The notes below the pieces were generated by a model, which worked only from the letters and a program-made list of their open reading frames with translations, made no database searches and was not told where the DNA came from. From Holophagales bacterium (lineage in GTDB: Bacteria > Acidobacteriota > Thermoanaerobaculia > Multivoradales > Multivoraceae), in assembly GCA_009836625.1 (NCBI GenBank), contig VXVC01000007.1:371707-435706 (forward strand): a DNA stretch of 64,000 bases, written 5' to 3'. The first letter of the stretch is position 1. Every line of letters starts with the position of its first letter. The position numbers were made by a program, and so were the translations under genes. Shown piece after piece: positions 7,308-16,288 of the stretch.

Positions 7308-9095
7308 GTGGCCCCCGGACTGCAACGGTCTTGTACGCGGCCCCCTGGCGGCGTACCTCTCTCAAGTACCCGACTGCGCCTCGCTAGACGGCTAACCGGG
7401 AGTCTGCTCCTGGGGCTCGTACTGAGTGTCCCGGTGCACGCAGCTCAGGAACCGGCCGCCGCGCAGACCTTTGCGGACACGGTGTCCGTGACCGAGGTAC
7501 TCGTCCACGTCGTGGTGACGGGCCGGCGCGGTGACCCCGTGACAGACCTGGAGCAGGAGGACTTCGTCGTCCATGTGGATGGCGAACGCGTCGAGATCAC
7601 GGGGTTTCGGCGTACGCTCTTGCGCGAGCACGCACCGGACGGCGCCGCTGGCGCGGTGGTAGCGGAGGAGCCGCAGGGGCCGCCCGTCAGCGTCGTCGTC
7701 TACTTCGACGAGGCCGGTACCCGGTTCTTCGACCGCAGGCGCTTCCTGCACAGGGTGCAGCGCGAAGCGGAGGCCCTTCGCGCCTGGAACGCGCGGTTCG
7801 CTCTGGTCACGTCCGGGGACCAAGTACAGATCCGGGTGCCCCCGACGGAAGATCTGGATGCCGTACTGGCTGCGGCCGCAGCGCTGCCCCTGCCCAAGTG
7901 GCGGTCTCGTCAGACCGGGCGGCACTTCCAACGCGCAAGGGAGCAGGTCGGCGAAGTCCTCTTCGCGCCGTACGGCGATGGCTGCGGGGAAGGGTTCCCT
8001 CAGGTGACGGCCCTCGTCAAGGGCTACGAAGTGCGGGAGAAGCGGCGGACAGCGGAACGACTGGATGCCCTTTGGGATGTCGTCACGGCGTTCAGCGGTG
8101 TTCCCGGCAGGAAGATAGTCCTCTACGTCGGCAACGGCTTCGCTCAAGTGCCGGGAGAAGAGCTCCACGACTACGTAGTCCAGTTCTGTCTTGGCGTGGG
8201 GTCCGGCGGAGGGGCGGCTCTGTTGGGACCGGGCGGAGAATCGAGCAGACTCTTCGACCAGGTGGCCGCGCATGCGAACGCGAACAACACGACGCTCTAC
8301 ATGCTGGACGCGGGTGGCGTGCCCTCCATTTCCTCCTCTGGGCGCTCCTGGAGACTGAACCGGCAGGGCGGCATGGCGTATCTTTCCCGCAAGACAGGTG
8401 GTCGCACCCTGTTCAACTCGAACGCTCTGGGGCCCTTGCTGGACGACGCGGAAGAACACCTGGACGCTTCCTACGAGTTGGCCGTCACGGTCGCCGACCA
8501 CAAGCCGGGCGAGTTGAGGCAGATCGATGTGGAACTGGCTCGATCCCTTCGCAACCAGGGGTACCGCCTGGCTTATCGCCGGTCCTGGCAGGACAAGTCA
8601 CGAGATCAGATGATCGCCGACCGGCTCGTCAGTACGGCCTGGCTGGATGGGGACTGGCTCGCCGAGGCCGCGAACCCCTTGAGCGTAGCGATGCGCTTCG
8701 CGCCGACAACGCCTGTCGAGGCGGACGACGATCGGCGCCGAAGACGCAGGAACCGCGAAGACGTTCACGAGCTCGTGGTCCGGGTGGCGATTCCCGAGTT
8801 GGCGGCAACGCTGCTGCCAGGCCCCGATGGCGACAGGGGCGCGCTGGGCCTCTGGCTGATGGCCGTGGAGAGGAACAAGGGGTACCGGACTCCGGTGCGG
8901 CGGATGCTCCTCGAGCTTGGAGGCCCCGAGGGCCTCCAGTCCCATGCGGGCTTTCACTTCGTCGACCTGGGCGTGAAGCTCTGGGAAGGGGAGTACACGG
9001 TCGTCCTTGGCGTTGTGGATGAGCCAACCGGGACGATGTCCGTCCTCCGCGAAGCGACCTCCGTTCCTTCAACCTCAGTTCCTTCGACCGGCTGA
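7308..9095 (+). CDS. VWFA-related acidobacterial-type secreted protein, degenerate MIDAS
   Basis: 595 residues beginning at GTG. A signal peptide is visible (LTGSLLLGLVLSVPVHA). It then shows the family opening VTEVLVHVVVTGRRGDPVTDLEQ followed by EDFVVHVDGERVEI, as in VWFA-related proteins of Acidobacteria. In the von Willebrand A region the usual DxSxS metal site is replaced by YFDEAGTRFFD, and the later Asp-Gly-x-Asp strand by IVLYVGNGF, so metal-dependent adhesion is doubtful. The C-terminal part (about 430-595) is not recognised. Function unknown; an envelope or extracellular role is likely. Confidence 0.8.
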   Translation: MAPGLQRSCTRPPGGVPLSSTRLRLARRLTGSLLLGLVLSVPVHAAQEPAAAQTFADTVSVTEVLVHVVVTGRRGDPVTDLEQEDFVVHVDGERVEITGFRRTLLREHAPDGAAGAVVAEEPQGPPVSVVVYFDEAGTRFFDRRRFLHRVQREAEALRAWNARFALVTSGDQVQIRVPPTEDLDAVLAAAAALPLPKWRSRQTGRHFQRAREQVGEVLFAPYGDGCGEGFPQVTALVKGYEVREKRRTAERLDALWDVVTAFSGVPGRKIVLYVGNGFAQVPGEELHDYVVQFCLGVGSGGGAALLGPGGESSRLFDQVAAHANANNTTLYMLDAGGVPSISSSGRSWRLNRQGGMAYLSRKTGGRTLFNSNALGPLLDDAEEHLDASYELAVTVADHKPGELRQIDVELARSLRNQGYRLAYRRSWQDKSRDQMIADRLVSTAWLDGDWLAEAANPLSVAMRFAPTTPVEADDDRRRRRRNREDVHELVVRVAIPELAATLLPGPDGDRGALGLWLMAVERNKGYRTPVRRMLLELGGPEGLQSHAGFHFVDLGVKLWEGEYTVVLGVVDEPTGTMSVLREATSVPSTSVPSTG

Positions 9096-9142
9096 GGCCG
9101 CGACGCTTGGCGGCGCAGCCTTCCTGGCCGCCTACGGCGGCA

Positions 9143-9160
9143 GCGGGTCAGAAGACCCGC
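9143..9160. terminator. Hairpin between convergent genes, possible bidirectional terminator
   Basis: GCGGGTC and GACCCGC pair perfectly (7 bp) around an AGAA loop. It sits in the short gap between the rightward VWFA-like gene (ends 9095) and the leftward epimerase gene (ends 9169). No U-tract follows on either side, so intrinsic termination is plausible but unproven. Confidence 0.5.
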
Positions 9161-9168
9161 GCACCGAG

Positions 9169-10140
9169 CTAGAGGCCGTAGTACTCGCGGTACCACTCGA
9201 CGAAGCGCGGGATGCCCTCGGCGATCGCGATCGTGGGCTCGTAGTCGAGGTACTCACTGGCGCGCGTGAGGTCGGCCGACGTGCGAACCACGTCTCCCGG
9301 CTGCATGGGCAGGAACTCCTTCTCGCCTTCCCGGCCGCAACTCCGTTCGATCTGCCGGATGAACTCCATCAGTTCCTCGGTGCGGCCGGCGGCGAGGTTG
9401 CAGACGAGGTCCTCGTGGTTGCGGTCGATCGCCGAGACGACGCCGGCGACGATGTCGTCGATGTAGGTGAAGTCCCGGTGCATCCGGCCGTGTCCGAAGA
9501 CATTGATCGGCTCGCCGCGGAGCAGGGCGCCGGTGAAGAGAAACAGCGCCATGTCGGGCCGCCCCCACGGGCCGTAGACCGTGAAGAAACGCAGGCCCGT
9601 GACGCGCATGCCGTAGAGGTGGTGGTACACGGACGCCATCAGCTCGTTCATCTTCTTCGTCGCGCCGTAGAGCGAGCACTGGGACGACGTGCTGTCCGTC
9701 TCGCTCAGCCGCTCGCGCGTGCTGTTGCCGTAGACCGAGCTGCTGGAGGCGTAGATCAGGCCGCCGACCTCGTGGTCGCGGCACAGTTCGAGGATGTACG
9801 TGAAGGCCTGCACGTTGTCGCGCACGAACTGGTTCGGATGGTCGATCGAGTGCCGCACTCCGGCCTGGGCCGCGAGGTGGCAGACCCTGGTCTCCGTGCC
9901 GGAGACGCCGCGGATGAGGTCGTCGAAGGAGTCCTGCAGGGACTCGCGGTCGACAATGTCGGCGCGCACGAGGCGGAAGTTGGGTTGCTCCTCGAGGATG
10001 GCGTTGCGCCGCTCCTTGAGTTTGGGGTCGTAGTACGGATTGAAGTTGTCGTAGCCGATCACCTCGTCGCCGCGCTCGAGCAGGGCCCGGGCGACGTGGA
10101 AGCCGATGAATCCGGCGCTGCCGGTCAGCAGGACTCTCAC
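9169..10140 (-). CDS. NAD-dependent nucleotide-sugar epimerase (UDP-glucuronate 4-epimerase-like)
   Basis: 323-residue extended SDR. It has the NAD-binding GSAGFIGFHVA at the N-terminus, YDNFNPYYDPKLKERR, the SSSSVYG strand, and the catalytic Tyr/Lys in YGATKKMNE. The FNPYYDP and FFTVYGPWGRPDMA signatures are typical of GalE-like UDP-glucuronate/galacturonate epimerases. The GTG start overlaps the stop of the giant GlmS-like gene as GTGA; an upstream extension is the shadow of that gene. Coupling suggests that both supply sugar precursors for the same envelope polysaccharide. Confidence 0.88.
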   Translation of the reverse strand: MRVLLTGSAGFIGFHVARALLERGDEVIGYDNFNPYYDPKLKERRNAILEEQPNFRLVRADIVDRESLQDSFDDLIRGVSGTETRVCHLAAQAGVRHSIDHPNQFVRDNVQAFTYILELCRDHEVGGLIYASSSSVYGNSTRERLSETDSTSSQCSLYGATKKMNELMASVYHHLYGMRVTGLRFFTVYGPWGRPDMALFLFTGALLRGEPINVFGHGRMHRDFTYIDDIVAGVVSAIDRNHEDLVCNLAAGRTEELMEFIRQIERSCGREGEKEFLPMQPGDVVRTSADLTRASEYLDYEPTIAIAEGIPRFVEWYREYYGL

Positions 10141-13100
10141 GAGGCGCCCCCGGAATGGGTGGTCCGCCAGCGGTCGGCGAGCTGGGCCACGGGGTCGATC
10201 AACAGGTCCTCGACCGGGAGCTCGGCCAGCAGCCGGTCGTCGAACTCCGGCGCTTTCCTGAGCACGTGATCCCGGAGACCGTCGTACCGCTCGCGGTAGT
10301 CCGACAGCAGGCGCCGCAGCGCGGGAGCCTCCGCCCGTTCCCGGAAGCGCACGTGGATCAGGACCAGGGCCGAGACCTCGCCGTCCGTGACTTCCGGCAC
10401 GACGATGAAGACCCGTCCATCGGTCCGCCCCCTGGCCGCCATCAGCCGGCCTTCGACGGCCACCATGTACTTCGTGCCCTGGAGCAGCGGCTGCCGAACC
10501 GTGCGCGACTGCAGGTCGCGGCAAAGGCCGCCGGCGCGCAGGACCCGGATCGTGGCGTCGTCGCCGGGCGGCGGGCCGTCCCCGCCTGCCCGGAGCCGGT
10601 AGCGGACGTACCCGAGAACCTGGTCGACGAAGGGGTCGAGCGCGCTCATCGTCTCTCGATCCTCGGCCGAGATCGACTCCTCCGGCGAACCGGCCTGGCG
10701 GAGCGCCGCGTCCAGGGACATCCGGCCCAGGGTCTGGTCGTGGCGCGAAATGCCCACGGTGACCGTCTTCGCCTGGTGCTTGATCGTGTCGATATGCCGC
10801 GTGAGGTCGTCGATCGCCGGAGTGAGAGCGTCTCGCAACTCCGCCAGCGCGCTCTCCTCGCCGCCGGCGGCCGCATCGACTAGGCCGTCGAGCGCCACCG
10901 CCAGCCGCACCGCCCGGCCGACGTGCAGGTTGCCGTCGTAGCCGCCGCCGGCCAGACCCTCGCTGACGGCGTCGATCTCGGCGCCGGCGACCTCGCGCAG
11001 GCGAACCACCGGCCGCGCCTTGCCGCCGGCAACCACGTCGTCCACCGCCGCGCGAATCGCCCGCAGCGGCCTGGCGAGGTCGTCGATGGCGAGGGCCGCG
11101 TGGTAGCCGAACAGGTGACCGACCACGGTCGCCAGCACGAAGGACAGCTCGGGCGGCACCTCGGGCACTTCGATCACAGCCGCCGCGGACGGGAACGCCG
11201 CGCCCTCGGATGCGATGACGACGGGCGTCGCGCGGTGGGCGCGGTAGACGTCGATCTCCTTCCGGGTGTCGGCCGCCGTCGAGCCCTGGACTCCGGTCGC
11301 GCAGACCAGGATCAGCGGTTCGGACGACAGGTCGATGTGCTTCTTGTCCTCCGTCGCGTCGCAGGCGATCGCCTTGTAGCAGAGCTCCGAGAGCTTGATC
11401 CGAATCTCCTCCGCGGCGATGCGGTCGAGGCCGTTGCCGACCACCGACCAGTCCCGCAATCGCGGCGCGTACTCCCTGGCGGCGGCGGCGATCACGGGCC
11501 GCAGGGCGAGGGTGCGTTCCATCGCGCCGGGCAGGTTCCGCAGCTCCCGCAGGAGGCGGTCGGCGGCGGGGCGTTCGTCGGGCCCGCCCGCGACCTGGTC
11601 GGCGATTGCCACGGCGAGCAGCATCCCCGCCGCGATCTGGGAGTAGAAGGCCTTGGTCGACGCGACGCTCATCTCGACATCCCGCCCGTCCGAGGTGTAG
11701 AGCACACCGTCCGCCCGGTCCGCCAGATCCGAGTTGCGGCGGTTCACGATCGCGATCGCGCGGGCGCCCCGCCGCTGCGCCAGGTTGACCGTGCGCAGCG
11801 TGTCCGTCGTCGTGCCGGACTGGCTGACCGCGACGACCAGCGTGTCGTGCATGTCAGGCGCCAGGTGGAAGCCCGAGAGCTCGGTGGCCGGCATCGCGTC
11901 GACCCGCGGGCGGCTGAGGCCACGCTCGCGCAGCCGTCCCTCGATCGCCCCGGCGATGCCCTGGCCGGCGACGGCCGCTGTGCCCTGACCGGTGACGACG
12001 ATGCGCGCGACCGTCCCCTCCCGCAGGCCGCGCTCAACCGCCTCTGGCAACGTCCGCTCACCGACCGAAACCCGCAGGCGCCCGGTCGCGTCCTCCCGCA
12101 GCTTGCCGCGCACCGTGTTGCGCACGGAACGCGGCGCCTCGCTGATCTCCTTGAGCAGGAAGTGCGGGAACTCGCCCCGGTCGATGTCGCGGGTCGTGAT
12201 CTCGGCATGGTCGAGCTCTTCCGGCGCCACCGGCAGCGGCGAGCCTCCGGCCGAGTACCGTTCCATGCCCTCCAGCTCGCCGGCGCGATCGGCGTCGAGC
12301 ACGGCGATCTCGCCCCAACCGGCGCCGGCGCGGTCCGGTTCCGCCTCGCCGTCCAGGCGCAGCCAGGTCGAGGTCTCCTCGACCAGGCCGTAGGGTTCGC
12401 TGGCGACCACGAAGGCGTGATCGGCCAGCCCGACGTAGAGGCCCTGGCCGCTGCCCTGGGTCGCCAGGTAGAGCCGTGACGGGTCGTCCCAGGTGAGAGC
12501 GCCGAGAGCGAGCGAACCCTCGAACGCGGCCACTGTCTCGCGGAAGGCGTCGAAGGTCGTGTCGCCGCCGGCCAGCCGGCGCGACATGAGAACCGGCATC
12601 ACCTTCGCGTCCGTGGTGATGCGCGAGTCGAACTCCAGGTTCTCGAGCACCGTCAGGTCGGCGTGGTTGTCGATGTCGCCGTTGATCGCTGCGATCACCC
12701 GGGGCGGCCGCTCCGCATCGTTCAGCGGATGCGCGTTCGCCTCGTTGATCCGGCCGACGCTGGCCCAGCGCGTGTGCCCGAGCACGGCCGCCTCGACGTC
12801 CGGGCTCCCGAGCGCCGCCGCCAGCAAGGGATCGGAGGCGACCGCGTCGCGCAGGAAACGGACGTTGTCGCCCAGTTCTCCGATCTCCTCGGCGCACTTG
12901 TAGACCAGGCCGATCCGTCCAACGTCCAACTGGACGGCGCGATGACCGAACAACGGATCTCCTGCCCGGCTGTCGAGTTCGGCACGGATCGCCGGATCGT
13001 CCAGGTCGAGGCCATGTCCGGAAAGCAGCAGAAACAGCCCGGCCGAGTCCCGGCCGCGGATCTCGAGCCGGTCGAGCGAGGAGAAGGCCTGCTGAACGGC

Positions 13101-13580
13101 GATGAGAACATCGAGCCCGGCGTCGCTGGCCCCGGCCGGCGCCAGCGCACCGACTTCGGCCGCGGTCCGTAGCCGGTCGCGGCGGATCGCCCACTCGGCG
13201 TCGGCGAGCGCGGCGCCGGCACGGTTCACCGCTTCGAGTCCCACGTCGCCCAAGCGGCCAGCGCCGTCGTCGAGACGCGCTCCCAGCCGGTTCACCGCCG
13301 CCGAGCACGGCCGCACCGCATCGGCGATCGCGGCTCGCAGCGCCTCATCGCGCACCAGGGCCCGGACGGACGGACGAGCGCGCAACCGCCGGTCCCAGCC
13401 GGCCAGCCCGGAGGCGGCATCGGACAGGGTCATGGCCAGCTCCTGCGTCTCGGCGGCGCCGAAATCGTTCACCGCGGCCCTGGCGGCGCGGCCGGCGGCC
13501 GCGAGGCCCTCCAGCAGCTCGCGCGAGTCGATCGCCGGTTCGGGGTGGGGGCGCATCAGGATGCCGACGATCCCGCACAT
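10137..13580 (-). CDS. Giant GlmS-like protein: glutamine amidotransferase plus two SIS domains with large extensions
   Basis: 1147 residues, nearly twice the roughly 610 of GlmS. Starting at ATG 13580 gives MCGIVGIL with Cys2 as the class II amidotransferase nucleophile. RGRDSAGL, normally close behind, comes only at about residue 175, so some 145 Ala/Arg-rich residues are inserted. HTRWASVG, NGDIDNH and a DRGEFPHFLLKEI linker follow. SIS1 (about 527-660) keeps VSQSGTTTDT and STKAFYSQ. SIS2 is divergent (DATEDKKHIDLSSEP). About 280 further residues have no recognised domain. It may make glucosamine-6-phosphate or aminate another sugar; the C-terminal catalytic Lys region of GlmS is not obvious. 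Coupled to the epimerase. Confidence 0.8.
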   Translation of the reverse strand: MCGIVGILMRPHPEPAIDSRELLEGLAAAGRAARAAVNDFGAAETQELAMTLSDAASGLAGWDRRLRARPSVRALVRDEALRAAIADAVRPCSAAVNRLGARLDDGAGRLGDVGLEAVNRAGAALADAEWAIRRDRLRTAAEVGALAPAGASDAGLDVLIAVQQAFSSLDRLEIRGRDSAGLFLLLSGHGLDLDDPAIRAELDSRAGDPLFGHRAVQLDVGRIGLVYKCAEEIGELGDNVRFLRDAVASDPLLAAALGSPDVEAAVLGHTRWASVGRINEANAHPLNDAERPPRVIAAINGDIDNHADLTVLENLEFDSRITTDAKVMPVLMSRRLAGGDTTFDAFRETVAAFEGSLALGALTWDDPSRLYLATQGSGQGLYVGLADHAFVVASEPYGLVEETSTWLRLDGEAEPDRAGAGWGEIAVLDADRAGELEGMERYSAGGSPLPVAPEELDHAEITTRDIDRGEFPHFLLKEISEAPRSVRNTVRGKLREDATGRLRVSVGERTLPEAVERGLREGTVARIVVTGQGTAAVAGQGIAGAIEGRLRERGLSRPRVDAMPATELSGFHLAPDMHDTLVVAVSQSGTTTDTLRTVNLAQRRGARAIAIVNRRNSDLADRADGVLYTSDGRDVEMSVASTKAFYSQIAAGMLLAVAIADQVAGGPDERPAADRLLRELRNLPGAMERTLALRPVIAAAAREYAPRLRDWSVVGNGLDRIAAEEIRIKLSELCYKAIACDATEDKKHIDLSSEPLILVCATGVQGSTAADTRKEIDVYRAHRATPVVIASEGAAFPSAAAVIEVPEVPPELSFVLATVVGHLFGYHAALAIDDLARPLRAIRAAVDDVVAGGKARPVVRLREVAGAEIDAVSEGLAGGGYDGNLHVGRAVRLAVALDGLVDAAAGGEESALAELRDALTPAIDDLTRHIDTIKHQAKTVTVGISRHDQTLGRMSLDAALRQAGSPEESISAEDRETMSALDPFVDQVLGYVRYRLRAGGDGPPPGDDATIRVLRAGGLCRDLQSRTVRQPLLQGTKYMVAVEGRLMAARGRTDGRVFIVVPEVTDGEVSALVLIHVRFRERAEAPALRRLLSDYRERYDGLRDHVLRKAPEFDDRLLAELPVEDLLIDPVAQLADRWRTTHSGGAS

Positions 13581-13590
13581 GGGTAGTCGA

Positions 13591-13633
13591 AGCTTAGCCC
13601 GGAACCCGCCCACCACCATCGCGGCGCTAAGCT
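13591..13633. promoter_or_regulatory. Divergent promoter region with an 8-bp inverted repeat
   Basis: AGCTTAGC (13591-13598) and GCTAAGCT (13626-13633) are exact reverse complements, one facing each gene. Each contains TAAGCT, a TAnnnT hexamer: the leftward copy ends ten bases before the GlmS-like ATG, the rightward one about 24 bases before the nitrilase ATG. The same GAAGCTTAGCCCGG string occurs again at 52833-52846 before another leftward gene. They may be twin -10 elements or half-sites for a regulator. Confidence 0.4.
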
Positions 13634-13657
13634 CGCCGGCATGGGAGCGCTGTAGGT

Positions 13658-14491
13658 ATGGCCGACACGTCGACATTCCTCGCCGCGGTGGTCCAGATGG
13701 GTTCCACCTCGGACGAGCAGGCGAACTGGGAAACCGCCCGGCACTGGATCGAGACCGCGGCGGACCGCGGGGCCACGTTCGTCTCCACGCCCGAGAACAC
13801 GAACTACCTCGGGCCGCACAAGGAGAAGGTCAAGCTGGCCGAACCGACGTCGGGCGCCACCTGCGCCCGCTTCGCCGCGCTGGCCCGGGACCGCGGCATC
13901 TACTTGCTGCTCGGCTCCTACAACGAGAAGGCACCGCACGAGAGCGAACGCTGCTACAACACCAGCGTCCTGTTCGACCCGCAGGGGGAGATCGTCGCCA
14001 CCTACCGCAAGATCCATCTCTTCGACGTCGACGTCTCCCCGGAGGTGCGGTTCCTGGAGTCGAAGACGGCCGTGCCCGGCGAGGACATCGTGACCGTCGA
14101 CACGCCGCTGGCGCGGCTCGGTCTCACGATCTGCTACGACATGCGCTTCCCCGAGCTCTACCTGAAGCTGGCCCGGGAGGGTGCGGAGGTTCTGACCGTC
14201 CCGTCGGCCTTCACCCTGATGACCGGCAAGGACCACTGGTTCCCGCTGCTGCGGGCCCGCGCGATCGAGACCCAGTGCTACGTGCTGGCGGCCGCCCAGA
14301 CCGGTCGCCACGACGACCGCGGGCTCCGGCACAGCTACGGCCACTCGGTGATCATCGACCCTTGGGGCCACGTCCTGGCCGACGCCGGCGACGGGCCCGG
14401 CATCGCGATCGCCGAGATCGACCGCGGCCGCGTCGCCGAGGTGAGGCGCTCGATGCCGGTCGCCTCGCACCGACGCCTGCCGGTCGGCTGA
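13658..14491 (+). CDS. Carbon-nitrogen hydrolase, Nit/omega-amidase-like branch of the nitrilase superfamily
   Basis: 277 residues with the full Glu-Lys-Cys triad: Glu in STPENTNYL, Lys in YRKIHLFD, Cys in TICYDMRFPEL. The RKIHLFDVDV and CYDMRFPEL signatures point to the Nit1/Nit2-like branch, which acts on deaminated glutathione or omega-amides, rather than to true nitrilases. It might in principle act on amides made by the nitrile hydratase 12 kb away, but nothing in the context supports that. Followed after 15 bases by the SLC13 transporter, probably in one transcript. Confidence 0.88.
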   Translation: MADTSTFLAAVVQMGSTSDEQANWETARHWIETAADRGATFVSTPENTNYLGPHKEKVKLAEPTSGATCARFAALARDRGIYLLLGSYNEKAPHESERCYNTSVLFDPQGEIVATYRKIHLFDVDVSPEVRFLESKTAVPGEDIVTVDTPLARLGLTICYDMRFPELYLKLAREGAEVLTVPSAFTLMTGKDHWFPLLRARAIETQCYVLAAAQTGRHDDRGLRHSYGHSVIIDPWGHVLADAGDGPGIAIAEIDRGRVAEVRRSMPVASHRRLPVG

Positions 14492-14506
14492 GAACCGGAA
14501 ACGCCG

Positions 14507-16285
14507 ATGGACATCTGGATCCTCGTCGCCGTCATCGTCTTCACGTTCCTGGCGTTCAGCTTCGAGTGGCTGCGGATCGACGCGGTCGCCCTCTCCAGCC
14601 TGGGGCTGCTGCTCCTGTTCGGGCTGGTGACGCCCCAGGAGGCGATCCGCGGTTTCAGCAACGACGCCGTCATCACCGTGATGATGATGTTCATCCTGAG
14701 CTACGGGCTGACCCATACCGGTCTGATCGACCGCTTCGGCCAGAAGCTCGCGCAGTTGTCCGGCCACACGCACTGGGCCGCCGCGATCGCCCTGATCCTG
14801 GTCTGCGGCGTGCTTTCGGCCTTCATCAACAACACCGCCGCGCTGGCGATCCTGATGCCGGTCGGCATCCAGATCGGGAAGCACTACGGCGTGTCGCCGT
14901 CGCGGATCCTGCTCCCCCTCTCCTACCTCTCGATCATCGGCGGCACCTGCACCCTGATCGGCACGTCGACGAACCTGCTGGTCGCCTCCATGTCGGCGGA
15001 GTACGGCTACGGAGCCTTCAGCATGTTCGAGTTCCTGGCGCTCGGACTGATCCTCCTCGTCGTCGGTTTCACGTACATCGTCTTCGTGCCGATGCGACGC
15101 CTTCCGGATCGCGCGCGCGCCTCCGACCTGACGACCAAGTACCAACTGTCCTCGTTCCTGACCGAGGTCCAGGTGCCGGAGGGGAGCTCGCTCGTCGGCA
15201 ACAACGTGGTCGACGCACACATCAACGAGCGTTTTCGCCTCACGGTGCTCGAGATCCTGCGCGGCGAGGAACGGATCGCCGTCGAACTCCGCTCGACGCC
15301 GATGCAGGGCGGCGACCTGCTGATCGTCGAAGGCCGGATGGACGACATCGTCAGCTTCCGCGACCACTACGGCCTGCGCCTTCGCACGGAAACGAAGATC
15401 GGCGACCGCGACCTCTCGGACCAGAACAACATCATGGCGGAGATCCAGCTCTCGCCGGTCTCCCGTGTCACCGGCTCCACGATTCGCGAGCTGGACTTTC
15501 GCCGCCGCTTCGGCTGCTTCGTGCTGGCGCTCAACCGCACCGGCGAGCCGATCCGCGAGAAGCTGGCGCACATCGTCCTCCACAACTGGGACACGCTGCT
15601 CGTCTTCGGCCCCCGTTCCCGGATCGAAGCTCTCTACGAGACGGAGGACTTCATCCCGTTGCAACAGGACGTCAAGCTGCGCCTCGTCATCCCGCGGCGC
15701 TGGTGGCTCGCCGTGGTGATCATCCCGATCGTCGTCATCGTCGCCGCCACCGGCGTGACGTCGATCCTGAAGGCCTCGATCCTGGGCGCTGTGGCGCTCA
15801 TCGTCTTCGGCGGCATCTCGGTGCAGCAGGCATACGAGGCGATCAACTGGACCGTCATCTTCCTGCTCGTCGGCATCCTGCCGATGGGGATCGCGATGGA
15901 GAAGACCGGCCTCGCGGAGATGATCGGCGAGACGATCGCGAACGCCGGCGCCGACTACGGGCCCTGGGCGGTCATCGCACTGGTTTACCTGGCGACAGCG
16001 CTGCTGTCGGAAATCGTCTCGAACAACTCGACCGCGGTGCTCATGGTGCCGATCGCCGGCACCGCCGCCGCGTCGATGGGGCTCGACCCGAAGCCCTTCA
16101 TGATGACCGTCGCCTTCGCCGCTTCCGCCAGCTTCCTGACACCGATGGGTTACCAGACGAACGCGATGGTCTTCGGCCCCGGCGGCTACCGCTTCATGGA
16201 CTACGTGAAGTTCGGTGCGCCGCTCAAGATCGTCTTCTGCGTTCTGTCGGTGTGGCTGATCCCCGTGTTCTGGCCGCTCACGTAG
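14507..16285 (+). CDS. SLC13/DASS-family permease with central TrkA-C (RCK_C) domains
   Basis: 592-residue inner-membrane transporter. Transmembrane helices lie in the first 200 and last 200 residues. Between them is a soluble section (about 215-400) that looks like two RCK_C/TrkA-C domains, each ending in a GGDLLIVEG- or WDTLLVFG-like strand. The paired DASS signatures are visible as SAFINNTAALAILMP and EIVSNNSTAVLMVP, the substrate and sodium-site hairpins. Known relatives move sulfate, dicarboxylates or other anions with sodium; the substrate here is not determinable. It follows the nitrilase-family gene and ends three bases from convergent mutM. Confidence 0.9.
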   Translation: MDIWILVAVIVFTFLAFSFEWLRIDAVALSSLGLLLLFGLVTPQEAIRGFSNDAVITVMMMFILSYGLTHTGLIDRFGQKLAQLSGHTHWAAAIALILVCGVLSAFINNTAALAILMPVGIQIGKHYGVSPSRILLPLSYLSIIGGTCTLIGTSTNLLVASMSAEYGYGAFSMFEFLALGLILLVVGFTYIVFVPMRRLPDRARASDLTTKYQLSSFLTEVQVPEGSSLVGNNVVDAHINERFRLTVLEILRGEERIAVELRSTPMQGGDLLIVEGRMDDIVSFRDHYGLRLRTETKIGDRDLSDQNNIMAEIQLSPVSRVTGSTIRELDFRRRFGCFVLALNRTGEPIREKLAHIVLHNWDTLLVFGPRSRIEALYETEDFIPLQQDVKLRLVIPRRWWLAVVIIPIVVIVAATGVTSILKASILGAVALIVFGGISVQQAYEAINWTVIFLLVGILPMGIAMEKTGLAEMIGETIANAGADYGPWAVIALVYLATALLSEIVSNNSTAVLMVPIAGTAAASMGLDPKPFMMTVAFAASASFLTPMGYQTNAMVFGPGGYRFMDYVKFGAPLKIVFCVLSVWLIPVFWPLT

Positions 16286-16288
16286 CGA

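Noticed and set aside
9007..10269. Plus-strand frame antisense to the epimerase
   Set aside because: The opposite strand carries full SDR motifs and a GTGA-coupled start, so this frame is a shadow.
13581..13676. A 32-residue N-terminal extension of the GlmS-like protein
   Set aside because: Class II amidotransferases need Cys directly after the initiator Met; MCGIVG at 13580 supplies this, and the extension would bury it and overlap the nitrilase start.
13658..14491. The nitrilase-family protein as the amidase partner of nitrile hydratase
   Set aside because: It is 12 kb away in another transcription unit and its motifs fit the Nit/omega-amidase branch rather than aliphatic amidases.
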